Positions 27,666 through 37,552 are shown, counted from the first letter of the stretch. The stretch: DNA of 64,000 bases from DASYXZ01 sp035308965 (GCA_035308965.1 DATGFN010000024.1:1-64000), one strand, 5' to 3'. The notes: generated by a model not told the origin, from the sequence alone. Program-made: numbers and translations.

Positions 27666-29141
27666 TCAAAAACTTCCGGTTAATGTTTGCAGCGTGGCCA
27701 TGGCGACGCGATAACGCAATTGCCCATCATCGTCGGAGTTGCGGGCCTGGGTCAAACTATTCTGCGCATCAACCAATTCCAGAATCGTCGATTCACCCGC
27801 CTGGTAACGAAGAGTGATCAAGCGCAGGCTTTCGGCGGCAAGCTCGGCGGAATGGTGCATGGTTTCCAACTCCGACCGTGCCGCCACGGCCTCATTATAG
27901 AAGGAGTATAGATTACCGAGCACTTGCCGCTGGGTTTGGCTTAACTCGGTGCGCGCCAAATCCCGTTTGTATTCGGCCTGCTTCAACTTGCTGCGCATAA
28001 CCCCCCAATCCCAAACCGGCAGATTCAAACTTGCGGTTATAAAATGGCCAAGGTTCGGAAGCGGGCCGGACTTGGGATCGGCGCTGACCACGCTGCGAAA
28101 AGCAAACGCGTTGGCTTCAATGCCATAGTCCGTATCAACGGTGATGGTGGGCAAGAAGGCCCCCTTCGCTGAGGAAACGTCGGCGCTGGCAAACTTAAAG
28201 GCTTCCATCGCGGCCCGAACGTCAGGGTTCTCATGCTCGGCCATGGCGCGCACATCATTGAAGGGAGGTAGATCCTGGGCCGAGTTGAGATCGTCGACGA
28301 CCGCGATATTTTCATTCAGATTGGAGGACAGCATAACTGCCAAAGCAAGGCGCGCGTTATCCACGGCCAACTGTGCATCCTGATAGGCTTGTTTTTGCTG
28401 GGAGAACTGAAGTTCGGCCTTGATCACATCACTATGGGCAACTTCTCCCCCCTGCTCCCGTTCCTTGCTGATGGTCAGAAATTTTTCCGCCTGCTCCAAG
28501 GCCTGCTGGGCGCTGGCGTATTTTCGCTGCGCCACAATCACGGCATAATAATTCTTCGTGACCGCCACGGCGAGGCCACGGAGCGCGATTTCCGCCTTCG
28601 CTTTGGCCATCGCTTCCGCCGCGGGGGCATGGCTGTATCCCGGCATCAACGCACTCGGAGAAAGGTCTTGATGGACGACGCCCCATGCCCGATAAACATG
28701 CACTCCATCATTGGTCACATAGCGTCCGGTGGGGAGCACTCCGTTGCCCTTGGTCAAGAGTTCCTGGGTGGTGAAACTGACCAACGGCAGGTGTTCCGCC
28801 CGGTGCTGGAGGCGGTCTTCATGCGCCAACTTGGCGTCGGTCATGGCGGACGCGTAGGCAGCGTCATACTTCCGGGCCTGCTCCAGAGCATCATGAAGCG
28901 TCAAAGTGAGGGGAGGACCTGCATTCTCCTGTCCGGCCGGATGCACAAGCTGCAAACTTGCACCAGCCTGGAAGGCCTCCTGCGTTTTTGCCCGTAAGGG
29001 CGAGGCTGCAACCGCACAGATCAGCATAAGGACGGCGCAGAAAATGCCTCCGCCGCTACGGCTGACTTTTTCAAAGATAGTCTTTTCAATTGATTCCGCA
29101 ATATTGATGTTCGATATAGAAGAATTCGTATCATGTCGCAT
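27666..29141 (-). CDS. TolC-family outer-membrane efflux protein
   Basis: A 491-residue outer-membrane factor. An unusually long N-terminal stretch (about 30 residues) precedes the export signal (GIFCAVLMLICAVAASPLRA). The mature protein has the two repeated OEP units, each with long helices: LTLHDALEQARKYDAAYASA opens the first and FKFASADVSSAKGAFLPTI the second. The closing segment (LRLITLRYQAGESTILELVDAQNSLTQA) is highly typical. AGGAGG lies 8 nt before the ATG, a strong site, and this is the first gene of the operon. It provides the outer-membrane channel for the adaptor and permease that follow. Confidence 0.93.
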   Translation of the reverse strand: MRHDTNSSISNINIAESIEKTIFEKVSRSGGGIFCAVLMLICAVAASPLRAKTQEAFQAGASLQLVHPAGQENAGPPLTLTLHDALEQARKYDAAYASAMTDAKLAHEDRLQHRAEHLPLVSFTTQELLTKGNGVLPTGRYVTNDGVHVYRAWGVVHQDLSPSALMPGYSHAPAAEAMAKAKAEIALRGLAVAVTKNYYAVIVAQRKYASAQQALEQAEKFLTISKEREQGGEVAHSDVIKAELQFSQQKQAYQDAQLAVDNARLALAVMLSSNLNENIAVVDDLNSAQDLPPFNDVRAMAEHENPDVRAAMEAFKFASADVSSAKGAFLPTITVDTDYGIEANAFAFRSVVSADPKSGPLPNLGHFITASLNLPVWDWGVMRSKLKQAEYKRDLARTELSQTQRQVLGNLYSFYNEAVAARSELETMHHSAELAAESLRLITLRYQAGESTILELVDAQNSLTQARNSDDDGQLRYRVAMATLQTLTGSF

Positions 29142-29405
29142 TTAAAATCCTCCTTATCAATAATTCAAGTGCATATTTCCAGACTAAGTCGATCCGACTC
29201 CGAATCTAAATATTACTCCAAGATTGTTTGGCGTATCTGAAAACAGCATTAAATTCTGTGCAAGCTGGTCCCGGAAGCGGGAGGCGCGGGAAGAGAGGCG
29301 GATAGTGTCACGGGACCGGTGCGCAGTTGTTCGAAGGGTTCGAAAATTCAGAAGGGGCGCAGGAAAGGGCGCTTATTCCTTTGCGACGCGGGCGCATCGC
29401 CACTT

Positions 29406-30818
29406 TCAATCGGCGCGGCGGGCGAGTGCGGCCATGGCCTTCAGCAAAGTTTTCACTTGATCGCGCGAAGGAGCTTCGGCATAGAGGCGCAGCAGATTCT
29501 CCGTTCCCGAGGCCCGGACCAGGAGCCAGGCCTTGTCGCCGAAAAGCATTTTCACTCCGTCCATGCTGTCAATGGCCGTCACCAGCATTCCGCCCACGCG
29601 TTTGCCTTTAAACCCGGCGGCCTTTTTCACCGCCCGTTGCGCCACGGCCTTTTCGATTTCGAGGTCCATTCGCTCGTAATAGTGAGGGCCGAATTCGTCC
29701 TGAAGTTCCTGCACCAGTTCACCCAGCGTCCGATTGCGCGCCGCCACCACTTCCGCCAGCAGCAACGAATTAAAAATGCCATCGCGCTCCGGCAAGTGGC
29801 CTTTCACCCCGATGCCCCCGCTCTCCTCGCCTCCTATTAAAACGTCGCGCGTGAGCATCAATTCGCAAATGTATTTGAAACCGATGGGGGTGACATGCAG
29901 AGGCAATCCGTATTTCGCCGCCAGTTTATCCACCATTTGCGTGGTCGAAAATGTTTTAACCACTTCCCCGCGCAGTTTCAAATCTCCCGCAAGGTGGGCG
30001 AGCAGAATGGAAAAGATCTTGTGAGAGTCGATGAAAGTTCCATCGCGATCGATGGCGCCCAGCCGGTCTGCGTCACCATCGGTGGCGAACCCGGCGTCGA
30101 ATCCTCCCTGCACCACCGCTCGCCGAAGGTCGGCCACGTGCGGTTCGATCGGCTCCGGATTAAGGCCCGGGAAAAGAGGATCGTGCGCACCGTGAATCTC
30201 CTGAAATTTGATACCAGCTTCCTCAAAAAGCGCGGCCAGGCAGCCTCGTCCCGCGCCGAACATGGGATCGATGGCAAAACGCCGTCCCGATTCGCGAATT
30301 CGGTCCAGTTCCACCAGACTCTTTAATCGCGTGAGGTAAGGACCAACCAAATCCGTGGTCTTGATCGGGGCGGCGCGGCGATGCCTGGTTTTTGTCTCAG
30401 ACTTGATAGATTTGAGAAGATAAGTCTCGATCCTTTGGACAATCGCTGGAGCCGCTGATCCCCCATAGTCCGCCTTGAATTTCACCCCATTCCACCGGCT
30501 GGGATTGTGGCTGGCGGTGATCATAATCGCACCCGCTGCTTTGCGCGCCACCACCGCGTAGCTGACCGCGGGCGTAGGGGTGGCGCGGTCGGCGAGGACC
30601 ACGGGGATCCCGGCTGACGCGACAACTTCCGCCGCCGCGCCGGCAAATTCGGGGGAAAGGAAGCGGGTATCGTAGCCAATCACCAGGCCGTGCGAGGGCT
30701 TGCCCTCGGCGCGAATGTAGTGGGCGACGGCGGCGGCCACCCGGCGCACATTGGCGAAGGTGAAGTCATCTCCGATGACTCCGCGCCAGCCGTCGGTGCC
30801 AAATTTGATTTTGTCCAT
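29406..30818 (-). CDS. Phosphoglucomutase/phosphomannomutase
   Basis: A 470-residue alpha-D-phosphohexomutase that moves phosphate between C1 and C6 of a hexose. Four family motifs are visible: FGTDGWRG at the N terminus, the catalytic serine in TASHNP (Ser103), the metal loop DGDADR (247-252), the sugar-binding GGEESGGIG, and the phosphate-binding RASGTENLLRLY near the C terminus. The neighbouring mannose-1-phosphate guanylyltransferase and mannose-6-phosphate isomerase suggest that it serves GDP-mannose synthesis, with glucose phosphates as another possible substrate. It is separated from manC by 164 nt on the same strand. Confidence 0.93.
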   Translation of the reverse strand: MDKIKFGTDGWRGVIGDDFTFANVRRVAAAVAHYIRAEGKPSHGLVIGYDTRFLSPEFAGAAAEVVASAGIPVVLADRATPTPAVSYAVVARKAAGAIMITASHNPSRWNGVKFKADYGGSAAPAIVQRIETYLLKSIKSETKTRHRRAAPIKTTDLVGPYLTRLKSLVELDRIRESGRRFAIDPMFGAGRGCLAALFEEAGIKFQEIHGAHDPLFPGLNPEPIEPHVADLRRAVVQGGFDAGFATDGDADRLGAIDRDGTFIDSHKIFSILLAHLAGDLKLRGEVVKTFSTTQMVDKLAAKYGLPLHVTPIGFKYICELMLTRDVLIGGEESGGIGVKGHLPERDGIFNSLLLAEVVAARNRTLGELVQELQDEFGPHYYERMDLEIEKAVAQRAVKKAAGFKGKRVGGMLVTAIDSMDGVKMLFGDKAWLLVRASGTENLLRLYAEAPSRDQVKTLLKAMAALARRAD

Positions 30819-30982
30819 GGATTATTTCAGCCGTAAGGCCGAATGGCATTCGGTCTGTGGCAAAATTTACATCGAGCTGACCGAATCCCGTTGGGTCCCG
30901 GAATAGTCTTGATTCCAGTCTGCCCCCACACCGTTCGCCAGATGGCTGCGAGATTTATCGACAGGCCGAACGCCGTTCGGCC

Positions 30983-32137
30983 CTACAGCAACTCGCGCCG
31001 GCCTTGACGCTCCAGCTCTTGCACCGCCTTCCCCACATTCTGGGAATCATCGCGGGCGCAGACCAGAAGCGCGTCCTCTGTCTCCACAATCACCAGGTCA
31101 TGAACGCCCACTGTCACCACATGTTTGCGCGGCGACACAATCATATTTCTTTCCGAGTTCAGAGCGATCGCGTGGTGCGGCATAACATTGCCTTGCGCGT
31201 CCTTGGGATTGAGGTCGTAGGCCACTGCCCAACTTCCCACATCACTCCATCCAATATCTGCGCTCACTCCATAAACATTCGAAATCTGTTGCATTAGAGC
31301 AAAGTCAATGGAGATTTTTTCGAGAGTCGGATAAATCCTCCGGAAAACCGCACGCGCCCGAACTCCGCCCGCCTGGTTGATCCGCGCCAGAGACCGCGCC
31401 ATTCGGGGTTGGAATTGTTCCAGGCTGCGAAGCAGCGTGGAAGCGCGCCAAATAAACATTCCACCATTCCAACGATATTTTCCGGAAGCCAGAAATTTGC
31501 GGGCCTTGGCAAGCTCGGGCTTCTCGGTAAACTGTTCCACTCGAAAAATTTGACGGCCCTCAGCCTCGCCTTCCAGTCTTCCGAATCGGACGTAGCCGTA
31601 GCCAATATCGGGCCGGGTAGGTTTAATGCCGAGAACCACCGAACGGCCTTCAACGGCGGCCCACCGGCAGGCGGCGCCCAGGTCACGCCGGAAGACTTGC
31701 GGATTTTCAATGACGTGATCGGAAGGCAGCACCACCATGATGCCGTCCGGATCGCGTTGCAGGATTTCCTGGGCCGCCAATCCAATGGTGGGCGCCGTGT
31801 TGCGCGCCGCAGGTTCGGCCACAATTTGCTTGCGTGGAATCCGGGGCAGGAGCCGAATAATTTTCCCCCGCACAAGCTCGTTAGTAAAAATGTAGGTTCG
31901 CTCCGGGGGAATCACACTTTGAATTCGCGCCACCGCAGCTTCCAGCAAAGTGTCTTGCCCAAAGAGCGCCAGCAGTTGTTTGGGGTTCTTCCTGCGGCTG
32001 AGGGGCCAGAAACGAGTTCCGCTCCCACCCGCCATGATAACGGCGTAAGCGTGCTCGAAGGGGGAACCCTTGGTCGTTCGACCTTTGCTCCCCTTTTTTC
32101 CATGCTTGACTTTCATGAGTCCAGCCGCCTCATTCAA
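30983..32137 (-). CDS. manC: Mannose-1-phosphate guanylyltransferase
   Basis: Makes GDP-mannose from mannose-1-phosphate and GTP. The nucleotidyltransferase signature AVIMAGGSGTRFWPLSR begins near residue 32 and continues to the NPKQ motif; VVLPSDHVI and FTEKPELAKARKFLASGKYRWNGGMF (in part) also fit the family. At 384 residues it has the catalytic domain and the short left-handed helix region (SDVGSWAVAYDL) but no fused isomerase domain; that activity is supplied by the adjacent manA gene. Its ATG overlaps the manA stop by 8 nt. A second in-frame ATG seven codons later is an alternative start. The first 28 residues are basic and poorly conserved. Confidence 0.93.
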   Translation of the reverse strand: MNEAAGLMKVKHGKKGSKGRTTKGSPFEHAYAVIMAGGSGTRFWPLSRRKNPKQLLALFGQDTLLEAAVARIQSVIPPERTYIFTNELVRGKIIRLLPRIPRKQIVAEPAARNTAPTIGLAAQEILQRDPDGIMVVLPSDHVIENPQVFRRDLGAACRWAAVEGRSVVLGIKPTRPDIGYGYVRFGRLEGEAEGRQIFRVEQFTEKPELAKARKFLASGKYRWNGGMFIWRASTLLRSLEQFQPRMARSLARINQAGGVRARAVFRRIYPTLEKISIDFALMQQISNVYGVSADIGWSDVGSWAVAYDLNPKDAQGNVMPHHAIALNSERNMIVSPRKHVVTVGVHDLVIVETEDALLVCARDDSQNVGKAVQELERQGRRELL

Positions 32138-33188
32138 AGCAAATTTTCCGAATGTCGCGGGAACTTACACCACGCTTCAGGAGCGGGCGCCGAAAATCTT
32201 TTTCAAGATCGGGAAGATAGAATTTCAAAAACCGGCTCTCTTTCAGCGGCACCACGCGATACCGTCCTGTCGCAGGAGGAATCAGCCAGGTTTCTCCGGC
32301 CCGATAGCCCAGCCAGCCGGCATCGGTCTCCATTCGGCCCTCACCTTGAAGCATTGAATAAATTTCAACGCGTTCTGGCGTGCCCGTTCCGAATACGGTT
32401 TTGTGCGCTTTCAACTCTTCCACCGCAAAATATCGGCTGGCCACCACGTACCGGCGCGAACCGAAGGGCTCGCGAAATGCAAGGCGGGGTAAATCACGTT
32501 GTGTTGGCGCTTCCATTCGCGTGACTTCCAGTCCTTTCTTCAAATGGAGCGGGCGGGGTTTGCCGTCGAGTCCGGCGCGTCCAAAATCGTCCAGTCGATA
32601 GGTGAGGTCCGAATTCTGCTCGGCCTCGAAAAGGACCAGGCCCGGGCCGAGCGCATGAACCGTGCCCGGGGCCACAAAGACCGCCTCATTCGCTTTAGGA
32701 TGGAAAGCGGAAACAAGTTCGCGCAAAGTTCCATTCTCAAACGCCGCCTTCAGCTTTTCCCTGGTCACGCCTTGCTTCAGGCCCAAGAGGATTTCCGCCC
32801 TGTGACCGGAATGAATGAAATACCACATCTCGGTCTTTCCCGTGCTCCCCGCATCGTGGATGCGCGCGTAACCGTCGTCCGGATGCACCTGGACCGAAAG
32901 CCAGTCACTGGTGAAAAGGTATTTGGCCAGAATTGGAAAGCGCGCCTCGGTCCAGCCGCTGCCGTTGAGTTCGGGGCCATATTTTCTTGAGGCTTCGGCG
33001 AGGGTAAGGTCACAAAGCGGGCCGTTCATGAAACGGGACTGATCGTCGGTAAGCCAGACTTCCCCGATCAATTCGTCCTCGCCCGCCCCTGATGCCGCCT
33101 TGTCAAAGAGCGGCGCCAGATCGTGTCGTCCCCAAATCTTTGGTTTGTAAACCGGGGAGAGCAGCAGAGGGCAATCGAGTTTCGCCAT
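32130..33188 (-). CDS. manA: Mannose-6-phosphate isomerase, class I
   Basis: Interconverts fructose-6-phosphate and mannose-6-phosphate using zinc. The 352-residue cupin protein shows the zinc motif SVQVHPDD (His102), GKTEMWYFI (glutamate ligand), and VAPGTVHALGPG (histidine ligand) in family order; the PKIWGRHDLAPLF start is also typical. It overlaps manC by 8 nt and lies 5 nt after the aminotransferase gene, so coaD, aminotransferase, manA and manC form a tightly packed run on the minus strand. With the phosphohexomutase the set covers fructose-6-P to GDP-mannose. Confidence 0.93.
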   Translation of the reverse strand: MAKLDCPLLLSPVYKPKIWGRHDLAPLFDKAASGAGEDELIGEVWLTDDQSRFMNGPLCDLTLAEASRKYGPELNGSGWTEARFPILAKYLFTSDWLSVQVHPDDGYARIHDAGSTGKTEMWYFIHSGHRAEILLGLKQGVTREKLKAAFENGTLRELVSAFHPKANEAVFVAPGTVHALGPGLVLFEAEQNSDLTYRLDDFGRAGLDGKPRPLHLKKGLEVTRMEAPTQRDLPRLAFREPFGSRRYVVASRYFAVEELKAHKTVFGTGTPERVEIYSMLQGEGRMETDAGWLGYRAGETWLIPPATGRYRVVPLKESRFLKFYLPDLEKDFRRPLLKRGVSSRDIRKICFE

Positions 33189-33193
33189 GGAGA

Positions 33194-34366
33194 TTAATAT
33201 TTGGCAAAAAAATTCTTCAGCCGCCTCAAGCCTTCATCAATCTGCTCCAGGGATGTGGCGTAAGAGAGGCGCACGTGCGCATGGGTGCCAAACGCGGGAC
33301 CGGGTACTACGGCCACGTGGGCATCCTCCAAAAGTCTTTCAGCCAACACGGTTGTGTCCGCCAGTCCGTCCTTCTTCAGAAAGGAACCGACGTTGGGATA
33401 AACATAGAAGGCGCCCTCCGGATTGACGCAACTTATTCCCGGGATGGCGCGCAGGCCTGCCACAATTCGATCCCGGCGGGCGAGGTATTCGGCGAGCATC
33501 GCCTGAACGGAATCCTGCGGCCCGCGCAGAGCTTCCACCGCTCCCTTTTGCGCGAATGAAGTTGGGTTGGAGGTGGAATGGCTTTGCAGCTTTAACATAT
33601 TGGCAATCAGTTTCGCCGAGCCCAGCGCATAACCCACCCGCCAACCCGTCATGGCATATGTCTTGGAAAGCGAACCAATAAGGATAAGGTTCTCCCGATT
33701 CTTGGAAGCGCCCAAAGAGAACGGCTTGCGCCCGCCATAAATGAAGTGGCAATAAGTCTCATCGGACATCAACAGAATATTGCGCCCGGCGGCCAGTGCC
33801 AGGAGTTTCTCCATTTCCTCGTCCGGCGTCACGGCGCCCGCAGGATTGCTGGGCGAGTTGATGATGATCATTCTGGTTTTGGGCGTAACCAACTTTTCCA
33901 CGTCGGCGGCACGCACGGCGAAATTATCCTCTTCGCGCGTCTCGAGCAGCACCGCTTTCCCGCCCGCATAGTGGACGATGTCCAGAAACGATACCCAGTA
34001 AGGAATGGGGAGAATGACTTCGTCGCCGGGATTGATGGTGGCGGCCACCGCCTCAAAAATCGCGTGCTTGCCGCCCACCGTCACCAGGGATTCTTCGGGC
34101 GCGTAGTTGGAACCAAAATCCGCCGCGTGCCGATCCACGATGGCCTGCTTCAGGTCGCGGGTTCCGCCGGTCGCCGTGTACTTGGTGAAATTCTGTTGTA
34201 GAGCTTCGATGGCGGCGCGTTTGATGTTTTCGGGAGTGGGAAAATCCGGCTCACCGGCGCCAAAGTCCACCAGGTTCACTCCGCCGGCCTTGAGCTTTTC
34301 CGCTTTGATCACGACGGCGGCCGTGGACGATACGGAAATTCTTGCGATGCGTTCTGAAAATTCCAT
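33194..34366 (-). CDS. Aspartate aminotransferase-type class I/II aminotransferase
   Basis: PLP-dependent enzyme of 390 residues. The N terminus (FSERIARISVSSTAAV) and DFGAGEPDFPTP are typical of the type I-gamma aspartate or aspartate/prephenate aminotransferases. PLP contacts are visible in NSPSNPAGAV and DETYCHFIYGG, the Schiff-base lysine is Lys235 in SLSKTYAMTGWRVGY, and the carboxylate-binding arginine is in HVRLSYA near the end. ATG 34366 was chosen over the GTG five codons upstream because AGGGTC lies next to it. The start region overlaps the 3' end of coaD closely, suggesting coupling. Confidence 0.9.
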   Translation of the reverse strand: MEFSERIARISVSSTAAVVIKAEKLKAGGVNLVDFGAGEPDFPTPENIKRAAIEALQQNFTKYTATGGTRDLKQAIVDRHAADFGSNYAPEESLVTVGGKHAIFEAVAATINPGDEVILPIPYWVSFLDIVHYAGGKAVLLETREEDNFAVRAADVEKLVTPKTRMIIINSPSNPAGAVTPDEEMEKLLALAAGRNILLMSDETYCHFIYGGRKPFSLGASKNRENLILIGSLSKTYAMTGWRVGYALGSAKLIANMLKLQSHSTSNPTSFAQKGAVEALRGPQDSVQAMLAEYLARRDRIVAGLRAIPGISCVNPEGAFYVYPNVGSFLKKDGLADTTVLAERLLEDAHVAVVPGPAFGTHAHVRLSYATSLEQIDEGLRRLKNFFAKY

Positions 34367-34377
34367 GACCCTGGACC

Positions 34378-34872
34378 TCACCCTTTATTTGCCTTGGCTT
34401 TTTCCCGCAAGCGATCTTCCACCACCGGCGGCACCAGATCCTTCACCGATCCGCCGTGCCGAAAAATCTCGCGCACCAGCCGCGAGCTGATGTAGGTGTA
34501 GGATTCCCCCGGCATCAGGAAAACCGTTTCCAGGGTGGGCGAGAGCTTGTGGTTCATCAACGCCATCTGGAACTCGTATTCGTAGTCCGAGAAGGCCCGG
34601 ATGCCCCGCATAATCGCGTTGGCTTTTTTCCGCTGCGCGTAATCCACCAAAAGTCCGCTAAACGTCTCGACGCTGACGTTTGTCTTGCCCTTGGTCACTT
34701 CGCGCAGCATGTCCACCCGCTCGTCCACACTGAAGAGGGGCTCCTTCTCAAGATTGACGAGCACGGCCACCACCAGGCGCTCAAAGATCCGGCTGCCCCG
34801 CTCGATCAAGTCGAGATGGCCCTTCGTGATCGGGTCAAACGACCCAGGATAGATTGCCAGCGTTTCAGCCAT
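34378..34872 (-). CDS. coaD: Phosphopantetheine adenylyltransferase
   Basis: Catalyses the fourth step of coenzyme A synthesis, transferring AMP from ATP to 4'-phosphopantetheine. The 164-residue length is standard. The nucleotidyltransferase motif TKGH (16-19) lies in AIYPGSFDPITKGHLDLIERG, given here only in part by its key residues, and the second signature YISSRLVREI is present, as are the substrate-binding GLLVDYA and RGIRAFSDYEYE. It is the first gene of the run with the aminotransferase, manA and manC; its product is a housekeeping enzyme and the association may be only positional. Confidence 0.96.
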   Translation of the reverse strand: MAETLAIYPGSFDPITKGHLDLIERGSRIFERLVVAVLVNLEKEPLFSVDERVDMLREVTKGKTNVSVETFSGLLVDYAQRKKANAIMRGIRAFSDYEYEFQMALMNHKLSPTLETVFLMPGESYTYISSRLVREIFRHGGSVKDLVPPVVEDRLREKAKANKG

Positions 34873-34973
34873 GGTTCGCTCGGAACTAACCGCCGCCCAG
34901 TGGGGAAATTCGAAAATCTATTCTAGCGTTCGAGTTTGACGATTGTAAATCGGATTCTCAATGAGGTCGAGAG

Positions 34974-36215
34974 TTAGCGGGTGAAAAAGGTGAGTGGGAT
35001 GGCTTCGGCCATCGCGCGGTAGCCTGCGGGCGAAGGATGAAGATGATCGCCGGAATCATACAACGGCAGCAAGCGCTCGGGATGGCTGGGGTCGCGCGTG
35101 ACTTTATCGAAATCCACTAAGGCGTCAAAATTCCCCGCTGTTCGGATCCACTCATTGATTGCCAGCCGGTCGGATTCACTGCGCTGCCGCTTTGCCCCCG
35201 TACAGGGAAGAAGGGTAGCGCCCATCACTTTGATGCCATGCGAGTGGGCGCGAAGAACGAGCTGCTTGTAAGAGGCCAGGATGTTTTGGACCTGGAGGGT
35301 ATGCATTTCCGGCGGCACCTCGCCATTGCGCACAAGCTGGCTCAGGTCGTTGATACCCTCCAGAACAATCAGATAGCGGACACCGGCCTGTGCAAGCACG
35401 TCGCGGTCAAAGCGCGCAAACGCATTGGGCCCCACACCGTCTGTCAGAAGGTGATTTCCACTGATGCCTTCATTCAGAACGCCGAGAGTCCGTTTATTGT
35501 GCGAAACTCGAAGCCGCGCGGCAAGGAAATCGGTAAAGCGATCGTTCCCGTTCAAGGTCGCTCCGGGTCCGTCGGTTATCGAATCGCCCAGTGCGATAAT
35601 GGTGGCACCGTCGCGCGGGACGGCCACATCGACCCCCGTGATCTGATACCAGTGGTCCACTTTCTTCGCATTAGGAAGGTCAGCGGCGGAAACCAGATCA
35701 CCATGAGCCAGAAAGGAAGTGGAACGCGAGAAGGGATGCCCCGTTTGCTGGCCCGGCGGGATATCCAGATGGAATGTGATCGCCAAGGAGGAAAGGGCGG
35801 CTACAGTCAGCTTGACCGGATCAGAGGTATACTCGGCGCCTGCCGGTATGGTCAAATCGCTGTTTCCGGAAAAGGTGAGGGCCCTGTCGGTAGCCGGGTC
35901 AATCTGGGCAGATGCAACTGAAATTGGTTTCGCAACGTGGACAGAGGTAAAGTGCAGCGGGGCGGTCCCAAATACGTTCGAAATATCCACGCGGAGAGAT
36001 GAGCCGCCGATGGACAGGTGCACAATTTGCCGCACCGTGGCATCGGTGAGATCTTCAGGAGGGAGGGAGTCAGCCGGCAGGAGAGCGCGCGGGGAAGCCC
36101 CCCAAGTTGCGACCCAATGCACACGAGAGGGAGATTGCGCCACTGCCGGCCGCGCGGGATACAGACCCACGGCAAGCAACGAAACCAGGACGAAAGTTCC
36201 TCGCACAATTCTCAT
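34974..36215 (-). CDS. Exported SGNH/GDSL esterase (copy 1)
   Basis: A 413-residue secreted hydrolase. A signal peptide (TFVLVSLLAVGLYPARPAVA) is followed by a beta-rich N-terminal domain (WVATWGASPRALLP, RQIVHLSIGG) and a GDSL domain with the nucleophile Ser212 in ALGDSITDG, the oxyanion glycine/asparagine blocks (NEGISGNHLL, LEGINDL) and the catalytic Asp/His in DSGDHLHPSPAGY. This arrangement matches the XynE-like group, whose characterised members deacetylate xylan or rhamnogalacturonan; the substrate here is inferred. It aligns without gaps for at least 212 residues to the esterase at 38062-39342. Confidence 0.9.
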   Translation of the reverse strand: MRIVRGTFVLVSLLAVGLYPARPAVAQSPSRVHWVATWGASPRALLPADSLPPEDLTDATVRQIVHLSIGGSSLRVDISNVFGTAPLHFTSVHVAKPISVASAQIDPATDRALTFSGNSDLTIPAGAEYTSDPVKLTVAALSSLAITFHLDIPPGQQTGHPFSRSTSFLAHGDLVSAADLPNAKKVDHWYQITGVDVAVPRDGATIIALGDSITDGPGATLNGNDRFTDFLAARLRVSHNKRTLGVLNEGISGNHLLTDGVGPNAFARFDRDVLAQAGVRYLIVLEGINDLSQLVRNGEVPPEMHTLQVQNILASYKQLVLRAHSHGIKVMGATLLPCTGAKRQRSESDRLAINEWIRTAGNFDALVDFDKVTRDPSHPERLLPLYDSGDHLHPSPAGYRAMAEAIPLTFFTR

Positions 36216-36648
36216 TTAATCTGCCGTTCTTTCCGCCTTATGGCCGCCTTTCTGTTAGCAAGCAGCTTACCAACCAGGACGAACGATAAATTGTGGAACC
36301 CCTTGGTTAGAACTTTTGATTGCAACAAGTTCTTTCTCTACACTACTATAGAGTCATACACATAACTGACAACAAAGCCGGGTCCAACTGCCATTTTTTG
36401 TCGCTCGGCCTGGCAAATAGCGTCACTTGGGCGGGCATTCAAATTTAAAGAATAAATCCCAACTAAGGGGATTTGAACTGAGCAGTGGGCATGGTGAAGG
36501 TGGAGCGATTATCTCCACTTCAGTTCTCGAAGCGTTTCAAATCCCCGCTAATTCTTAACGCGATTTTCACCGTGATTCGAATGTCGTTTTTCGGAGGGCA
36601 TCTTAGCATTCCGGGGGGGGCGCGCGTCAACACAAAATTCCCCTGGGT
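36216..36648. other. Intergenic region, no gene seen
   Basis: A/T-richer than its surroundings. Short reading frames here have no ribosome-binding site and no domain. A C/G run (CCGGGGGGGGCG) lies near 36611. The repeat element at 36649-36735 follows. Confidence 0.5.
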
Positions 36649-36735
36649 GGTGGGTTAGTTTGACGTAGAGGCGGCTTTACGCCGCCACATGGCGAGGTAA
36701 ACTCGCCGCTACAAAATCAAAATGACCCATTACCT
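36649..36735. repeat. Palindromic interspersed repeat, copy 1
   Basis: About 87 bp with nested inverted repeats: outer GGGTTAGT/ATGACCC, then GGCGGC-TTTAC-GCCGCC and GGCGAG-GTAA-ACTCGCC. A second copy at 61654-61740 shares nearly the whole sequence. It carries no reading frame and looks like a small non-autonomous repeat (MITE- or REP-like). Confidence 0.75.
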
Positions 36736-36816
36736 TCCCCTGGGCTTGATGACTTGCGGCAAGGGCTCCAGTCTAGGGCGTTGAAGCGGGGATTTACAGA
36801 AGCTTCTAATTCAAAA

Positions 36817-36839
36817 GCCGGCGGTCCGAGACCGCCGGC
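36817..36839 (-). terminator. Rho-independent terminator downstream of yceI
   Basis: A perfect 10-bp stem (GCCGGCGGTC/GACCGCCGGC) with a 3-nt loop, followed on the minus strand by TTTTGAATT. It lies about 95 nt past the yceI stop and in the right orientation for it. Confidence 0.65.
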
Positions 36840-36932
36840 ACAATTGTTCAAATTAAACCACCACCCAAAATCGATTTCTCCTTTCCACTTTTCCTTCCGG
36901 CTTTCTCTTCCGCGTCTCCATTGCAAATCGGC

Positions 36933-37463
36933 TTAGGCCTTAATGAGGGAAACTTCCAGCTCGATCTTAACGTCGTCCCCGACGAGAATCCCGCCGGTTT
37001 CGAGGGCCGCATTCCACGTCAATCCGAAATCGCTTCGCTTAATCTTGGTGGTCCCGGACGCGCCCATGCGCAGGTTGCCCCAGGGATCTTTGGATTCCGC
37101 AGTGGGTCCTTCCACTTTTAGCACCACCGGCTTCGTTACTCCGTGAATGGTGAGATCCCCGCTGATACTGAGCTCACCCTCGCCAGCGGATTTGACGCTG
37201 GTGCTCTTGAAGGTGATGGTCGGGTATTTATCGACATCCAGAAAATCCGCGCTCCTCAGGTGTTTGTCCCGGTCAGGCTCCTGGGTCTGAATCGTCTTCG
37301 CATCAATCACAACATCAACTTTGGATTGTTCCGGATTGGCAGGATCCCGGACAACCGAGCCCTGGACGTTGCTGAACGCTCCGTGAACATTGGTGATCAT
37401 CATGTGCTTAACTACAAAATGTGCGGTGGAATGTGCCGGATCGATTTTATAGGTCGTGGTCAT
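36933..37463 (-). CDS. YceI-family lipid-binding-fold protein
   Basis: A 176-residue YceI domain covering the whole protein: TTTYKIDPAHSTAHFVVKHM at the start, KHLRSADFLDVDKYPTITF in the middle, and SGDLTIHGVTKPVVL and KIKRSDFGLTWN toward the end. The fold is an extended lipocalin-like barrel that binds polyisoprenoids in related proteins. There is no signal peptide, so this is a cytoplasmic form, unlike E. coli YceI. AAGGAGAC precedes the ATG. It is divergent from the marR gene, with a palindromic operator in the 114-bp gap, which suggests control by that regulator. Confidence 0.93.
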   Translation of the reverse strand: MTTTYKIDPAHSTAHFVVKHMMITNVHGAFSNVQGSVVRDPANPEQSKVDVVIDAKTIQTQEPDRDKHLRSADFLDVDKYPTITFKSTSVKSAGEGELSISGDLTIHGVTKPVVLKVEGPTAESKDPWGNLRMGASGTTKIKRSDFGLTWNAALETGGILVGDDVKIELEVSLIKA

Positions 37464-37552
37464 CGATTTAGTCTCCTTGTAATAGTATCTCGACCTAAAG
37501 ATAGATGCAGTTGTTGGCTCTCGGTTTCATGAAATTTACAGGGAAAATATAT